From Methanobrevibacter sp. (GTDB lineage: Archaea; Methanobacteriota; Methanobacteria; Methanobacteriales; Methanobacteriaceae): a stretch of DNA of 8,832 bases. How positions within the stretch are numbered: the first letter of the stretch is position 1; each line of letters opens with the position of its first letter. Shown piece after piece: positions 6,437-8,832 of the stretch. A model generated the notes under the pieces. It was given only the letters and a program-made list of their open reading frames with translations, made no database searches and was not told the origin of the DNA. Where the stretch lies: NCBI GenBank assembly GCA_016838945.1, contig JADLKP010000086.1, positions 1 to 8,832 on the forward strand, given 5' to 3'. Both the position numbers and the translations under genes were made by a program.

Positions 6437-6495
6437 AGATAAATTTATCTCTTCAGTTAAATTTAATAATTATTTAATAATTATTTAATAATATT
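6437..6495. repeat. Palindrome and short 11-bp A/T repeat after cofG
   Basis: AGATAAATTTATCT (6437-6450) is a perfect loopless palindrome. It is followed by three units of period 11 (TTAATAATTAT at 6463-6473 and 6474-6484, then TTAATAATATT at 6485-6495). The stretch may include the cofG transcript end, but no long T-run marks it. Confidence 0.6.
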
Positions 6496-6519
6496 AATAT
6501 TTACTACTAAAAACCACTG

Positions 6520-6582
6520 AAAAAAGTTTTGGTCCAGGTTTTACGAGCCGAAGGCGAGTAAAAGCTGGGAGTAAAAGCGGGG
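6520..6582 (-). terminator. G+C-rich compound hairpin directly after the reductase gene
   Basis: CCAG/CTGG (6534-6537/6565-6568), a G-G mismatch on the plus strand, TTTTAC/GTAAAA (6539-6544/6558-6563), tandem GA facing GA (6545-6546/6556-6557), then GCC/GGC (6547-6549/6553-6555) around a 3-nt loop. On the minus strand the apex reads GCCTTCGGC and a T6 run (plus-strand A 6520-6525) follows the stem, which suits transcript-end formation for the reductase gene, whose stop codon is at 6583-6585. GAGTAAAAGC(T/G)GG is repeated head to tail at 6556-6568 and 6569-6581. Its base composition is unlike all surrounding intergenic DNA. Confidence 0.6.
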
Positions 6583-7770
6583 TTATAAAAAGATTCTGCC
6601 TAATTTTAAAAGTGATTTTGGATCCGCTTTGATAACCACTTTAACAATATCAGTTGTGGTTAGCTTATCAAATTCCATTTCCTTGAATTTATGAGCAATC
6701 TTATTGATGTCATCATCATCTAAAGTCCATAGATACTCAGTCACTTTAGTGTATTTTTGCATTTCACTGCCCATTTCTTCCAAATATAACTTTTCATATT
6801 TCTTAAGGAAATTCTTGGAACAGTCCCCTGATTTTATAGCTTCTGCAGCAACTTCACCTGCAAATCTGCCACCTAACATTCCATTGGTGATTCCTCCACC
6901 TGTAAGTGGATTAACTTGGCTTGCAGCATCTCCACAAAGCATGATATTGTCACCGTACATTTCCTTGACAAGACCACCTACAGGATCTCCTCCTGCATTC
7001 AATTCAACTGCCTGAGCCTCTTGGGTTGCATAACAGTTTTTAACAGCACCAACCAAGTATTCATAAGCAGGCTTTTCAGCCATATCTGTAATGATCCCAA
7101 GGCCAGCATTTACAACATCTCCACCTTTAGGGAAGAGCCAGAAATAGCCTCCCGGAGCTACACTGCCAAAATAGAACTCAAGATAATCATTCCTTTCCAT
7201 TTTTACATTGCACATCTCAAACTGCACACCTGCCACCATATGCTGAGGCTTGATATAAGCATCCAATCCAGCCCATTTAGCAACATGGCTTTCCGGGCCA
7301 TCTGCACCAATGATGATTTTTGCATGGATATCAAAGGTTTCTCCCAGGGATTCACAAGTTACAATAAATGACCCATCTTCTTGTCTTTTTAGACCTTTGG
7401 CATGGGTTTTGATTTTAATTTGTGCACCTTCCCTTGCAGCTTCCATTGCCATATGCTTATCAAAGACCTTACGCTCCAATACATAACCTGCATCAGGCAA
7501 ATCGATTTGATCCTCACTAAGCCATATATCAGTGCCGTCAGGAGCAACGAATCTTACTCCACTAATTTCATTAGTAATCCAATGAGAATCTGCTTCAAGA
7601 TCCAATTTTTCAAAAATCCTTTTTGAAACTCCTTCAGCGCATCTTTTGGGAAATCCAATTTCAGATTTCTTATCTAAAATAATTACATCCACCCCACCTT
7701 TAGCTGCAAATCTCGCAGCTGAAGAACCGGCAGGTCCGCCACCAATTACCAACACATCAGTCTCAATCAT
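6583..7770 (-). CDS. Geranylgeranyl reductase family flavoprotein (archaeal lipid saturation)
   Basis: A 395-residue FAD enzyme expected to hydrogenate the geranylgeranyl chains of archaeal ether lipid precursors (digeranylgeranylglycerophospholipid reductase type) at the membrane surface. Seen: the N-terminal dinucleotide fold VLVIGGGPAGSSAA (6-19) with Asp33 ending the second strand, RCAEGVS (43-49) with the family cysteine Cys44, IIIGADGPES (152-161), GGYFWLFPKG (207-216) at the substrate side, and the second FAD motif LCGDAASQVNPLTGGGITNG (278-297). Length is typical. Methanogens carry several paralogues, so the exact substrate is not fixed by sequence alone. The ATG is preceded by AGGATGAG (plus strand 7776-7783). 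It follows taw2 after 51 bp on the same strand, probably as the second gene of one transcript. Confidence 0.9.
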   Translation of the reverse strand: MIETDVLVIGGGPAGSSAARFAAKGGVDVIILDKKSEIGFPKRCAEGVSKRIFEKLDLEADSHWITNEISGVRFVAPDGTDIWLSEDQIDLPDAGYVLERKVFDKHMAMEAAREGAQIKIKTHAKGLKRQEDGSFIVTCESLGETFDIHAKIIIGADGPESHVAKWAGLDAYIKPQHMVAGVQFEMCNVKMERNDYLEFYFGSVAPGGYFWLFPKGGDVVNAGLGIITDMAEKPAYEYLVGAVKNCYATQEAQAVELNAGGDPVGGLVKEMYGDNIMLCGDAASQVNPLTGGGITNGMLGGRFAGEVAAEAIKSGDCSKNFLKKYEKLYLEEMGSEMQKYTKVTEYLWTLDDDDINKIAHKFKEMEFDKLTTTDIVKVVIKADPKSLLKLGRIFL

Positions 7771-7821
7771 AACAACTCATCCTACTATAATATATTTTAT
7801 GCTGAATGATTATAAAATTTT

Positions 7822-8586
7822 TTAATTAATCCTCGCATCCAATACTATATGCTCCACCCCTGGAGCATACCTTTTAATCTTTTGAATATTTAAAACTTCA
7901 ACGTCCCTCTCCCCACACTCAAAAGCAACTTGTTTCACTCTTTCATATGGACGGGTTTCGATTAGCTTGTCCGGAACAGTCTCATGATAATGGATTATCC
8001 CACCATCCTTTACACACTCCATAGCAGGCCTTAAAAAGTGATGGGTTGTCTTGACATATCCCATCAATACCCTATCTGCAGAAATTTTTGGAGCCTCTAC
8101 AGCACAATCCCCTAAAATGGGGACCATCCTATCATAATCTGCATTCATATTAATCTTATTCAATTCGATGTTATTTTTCAGGAAATGATAGGAATTTGGA
8201 TTTATCTCAATTGAATAGATTTTCTTAGCGTGGCTATGAACACCGATTGGAATGGAAAAATAGCCGATTCCGGCAAACATGTCAACTACAGTCTCACCTT
8301 TTCCAACCAATTTTGCAATCCTAAGTCTCTCATTATTGTTTCCTTTGGCCCACATCACTTTAGACAGGTCCAAATTAAACAGACAACCATTTTCCTTATG
8401 AATAGTTTCAGTCTCGTTTCCATATAAAAGACTTATGGCAGGCTCTCTTTTCTGCCCTTCAATCTGATCAATCTTAATGATTGACTTTACATTATGGTGA
8501 GCTGCAATAGACTCCAAGTTATCTCCAGAATCCCCATCAAACTTGCTGTCAACTATCAAAATATCCCCAATCTTCTTCCATTTCAA
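7822..8586 (-). CDS. taw2: tRNA-Phe wyosine enzyme Taw2 (aminocarboxypropyltransferase)
   Basis: Taw2 transfers the 3-amino-3-carboxypropyl group of SAM to C7 of the tricyclic 4-demethylwyosine at position 37 of tRNA-Phe. The 254-residue protein belongs to the Trm5/TYW2 fold: KVMWAKGNNNERLRIAK (76-92), the SAM motif VVDMFAGIGYFSIP (100-113), the ribose-binding acid in SIEINP (Glu127), and the C-terminal KRYAPGVEHIVLDA (238-251). Two points favour Taw2 over the m1G methyltransferase Trm5: the short length, without the Trm5 N-terminal domain, and MGY at 175-177 where Trm5 has an NPP/NLP-type motif. The start is TTG, supported by a GGTGAT site three bases upstream; an ATG three bases further in is out of frame. 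A promoter was not identified with certainty. Confidence 0.88.
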   Translation of the reverse strand: MKWKKIGDILIVDSKFDGDSGDNLESIAAHHNVKSIIKIDQIEGQKREPAISLLYGNETETIHKENGCLFNLDLSKVMWAKGNNNERLRIAKLVGKGETVVDMFAGIGYFSIPIGVHSHAKKIYSIEINPNSYHFLKNNIELNKINMNADYDRMVPILGDCAVEAPKISADRVLMGYVKTTHHFLRPAMECVKDGGIIHYHETVPDKLIETRPYERVKQVAFECGERDVEVLNIQKIKRYAPGVEHIVLDARIN

Positions 8587-8589
8587 AAA

Positions 8590-8595
8590 ATCACC
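8590..8595 (-). promoter_or_regulatory. Ribosome-binding site supporting a TTG start for taw2
   Basis: GGTGAT on the minus strand is separated by three bases (8587-8589) from TTG at 8584-8586, the same geometry as at cofG and the 4671 gene. No in-frame ATG lies close by. Confidence 0.75.
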
Positions 8596-8730
8596 AAGAA
8601 AATAATAAAAATCAATTCTTAATTCAATAATTATACTTTATTTTAATAAATAAAATATTTTTTGTAAAAAAACTAAATATTAACTCTCAAAAACTTAATA
8701 GAATCAACCGTTAATAAAAACAATGAACCA

Positions 8731-8806
8731 CTTGAAACTAAATGAAAATAGATTAAACTAAAATAAAATAAATTAAACTAAATAAAATAAAATAAACTAA
8801 ACTAAA
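8731..8806. repeat. ~20-bp A/T repeat with AAACTAAA cores
   Basis: AAACTAAA-type cores recur with their C at 8738, 8758, 8778 and 8797, plus an extra one at 8802. The spacing of about 20 bp is two helical turns. Between 8587 and 8730 I see only A/T-rich DNA without a gene. Confidence 0.7.
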
Positions 8807-8815
8807 TTAAAAACA

Positions 8816-8824
8816 TTTATATAA
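8816..8824 (+). promoter_or_regulatory. TATA box at the right edge, probably for a gene beyond the window
   Basis: TTTATATAA, preceded by AAAAACA, is a near-ideal archaeal TATA box 8 bp from the window end. A plus-strand gene would start outside the window. Because the core is almost symmetric it could instead serve taw2, but that would need a leader of about 200 nt. Confidence 0.5.
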
Positions 8825-8832
8825 TACAAAAT

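Noticed and set aside
6534..6582. Kink-turn reading of the GA/GA element
   Set aside because: Tandem GA pairs are present but the 3-nt bulge and flanking C-stem required for a kink-turn are absent; the helix is continuous.
6916..7371. 151-codon open frame on the plus strand within the reductase gene
   Set aside because: It is antisense to conserved FAD and substrate motifs of the reductase, and no domain is seen in its product.
7771..7821. TATA-like AAAATATATT between taw2 and the reductase gene as a separate promoter
   Set aside because: It lies so close to the reductase ATG that a start site 25 bp downstream would fall at or inside the coding region; co-transcription is simpler.
8723..8761. 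12-codon frame MNHLKLNENRLN on the plus strand
   Set aside because: Too short, no ribosome-binding site, and it runs into the A/T repeat tract.

Overview
The window looks like chromosomal DNA of a methanogenic archaeon of the order Methanobacteriales, most likely Methanobrevibacter or a close relative. Three things support this: very low G+C with almost pure A/T intergenic DNA; ribosome-binding sites of the GGTGAT type placed 3-4 nt before the start codon together with archaeal TTTATATA boxes; and a gene set peculiar to methanogens (methanopterin, coenzyme F420, archaeal lipid and wyosine-tRNA enzymes). The genus is inferred from composition and protein style, not from an alignment.

Layout, left to right. 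Bases 1-383 hold no gene, but contain an 11-bp tandem array, a TATA box and three TTGTA motifs at 13-bp steps. mptA (+) follows; its last codons are the first copy of a three-copy ~41-bp repeat that makes three successive hairpins. Bases 1323-1869 hold no gene, but carry a cluster of CTATTTT motifs, several TATA-like cores and a leader hairpin. Next come an ABC1/UbiB-type kinase-like gene (+) and, 43 bp later, a small secreted glycoprotein-like gene (+), ending in a clear hairpin terminator. A small zinc-ribbon gene lies on the minus strand. A methanogen-type conserved hypothetical (+) has an excellent TATA box and a leader of phased A-tracts. An 11-bp repeat array separates it from cofG (+). 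Convergent to cofG is a minus-strand pair, taw2 then the geranylgeranyl reductase gene, 51 bp apart and possibly one operon. A G+C-rich compound hairpin sits directly after the reductase stop codon. The right edge has ~20-bp A/T repeats and a strong TATA box that probably serves a gene beyond the window.

How the genes fit together: MptA opens tetrahydromethanopterin synthesis and CofG makes the F420 chromophore, the two coenzymes of the methanogenic C1 pathway. The reductase saturates archaeal membrane isoprenoids, and Taw2 builds the wyosine base at tRNA-Phe position 37. This is core housekeeping. I see no mobile element, CRISPR array, tRNA, rRNA or defence system.

The least ordinary content is non-coding: A/T-rich tandem arrays with a helical period (11, ~10, 11, 11 and ~20 bp) in separate intergenic regions, the tandemly amplified end of mptA, and the G+C-rich hairpin with a 13-bp direct repeat at 6534-6582. 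None of these is shown to be functional; slippage in A/T-rich DNA is a real alternative for the arrays.
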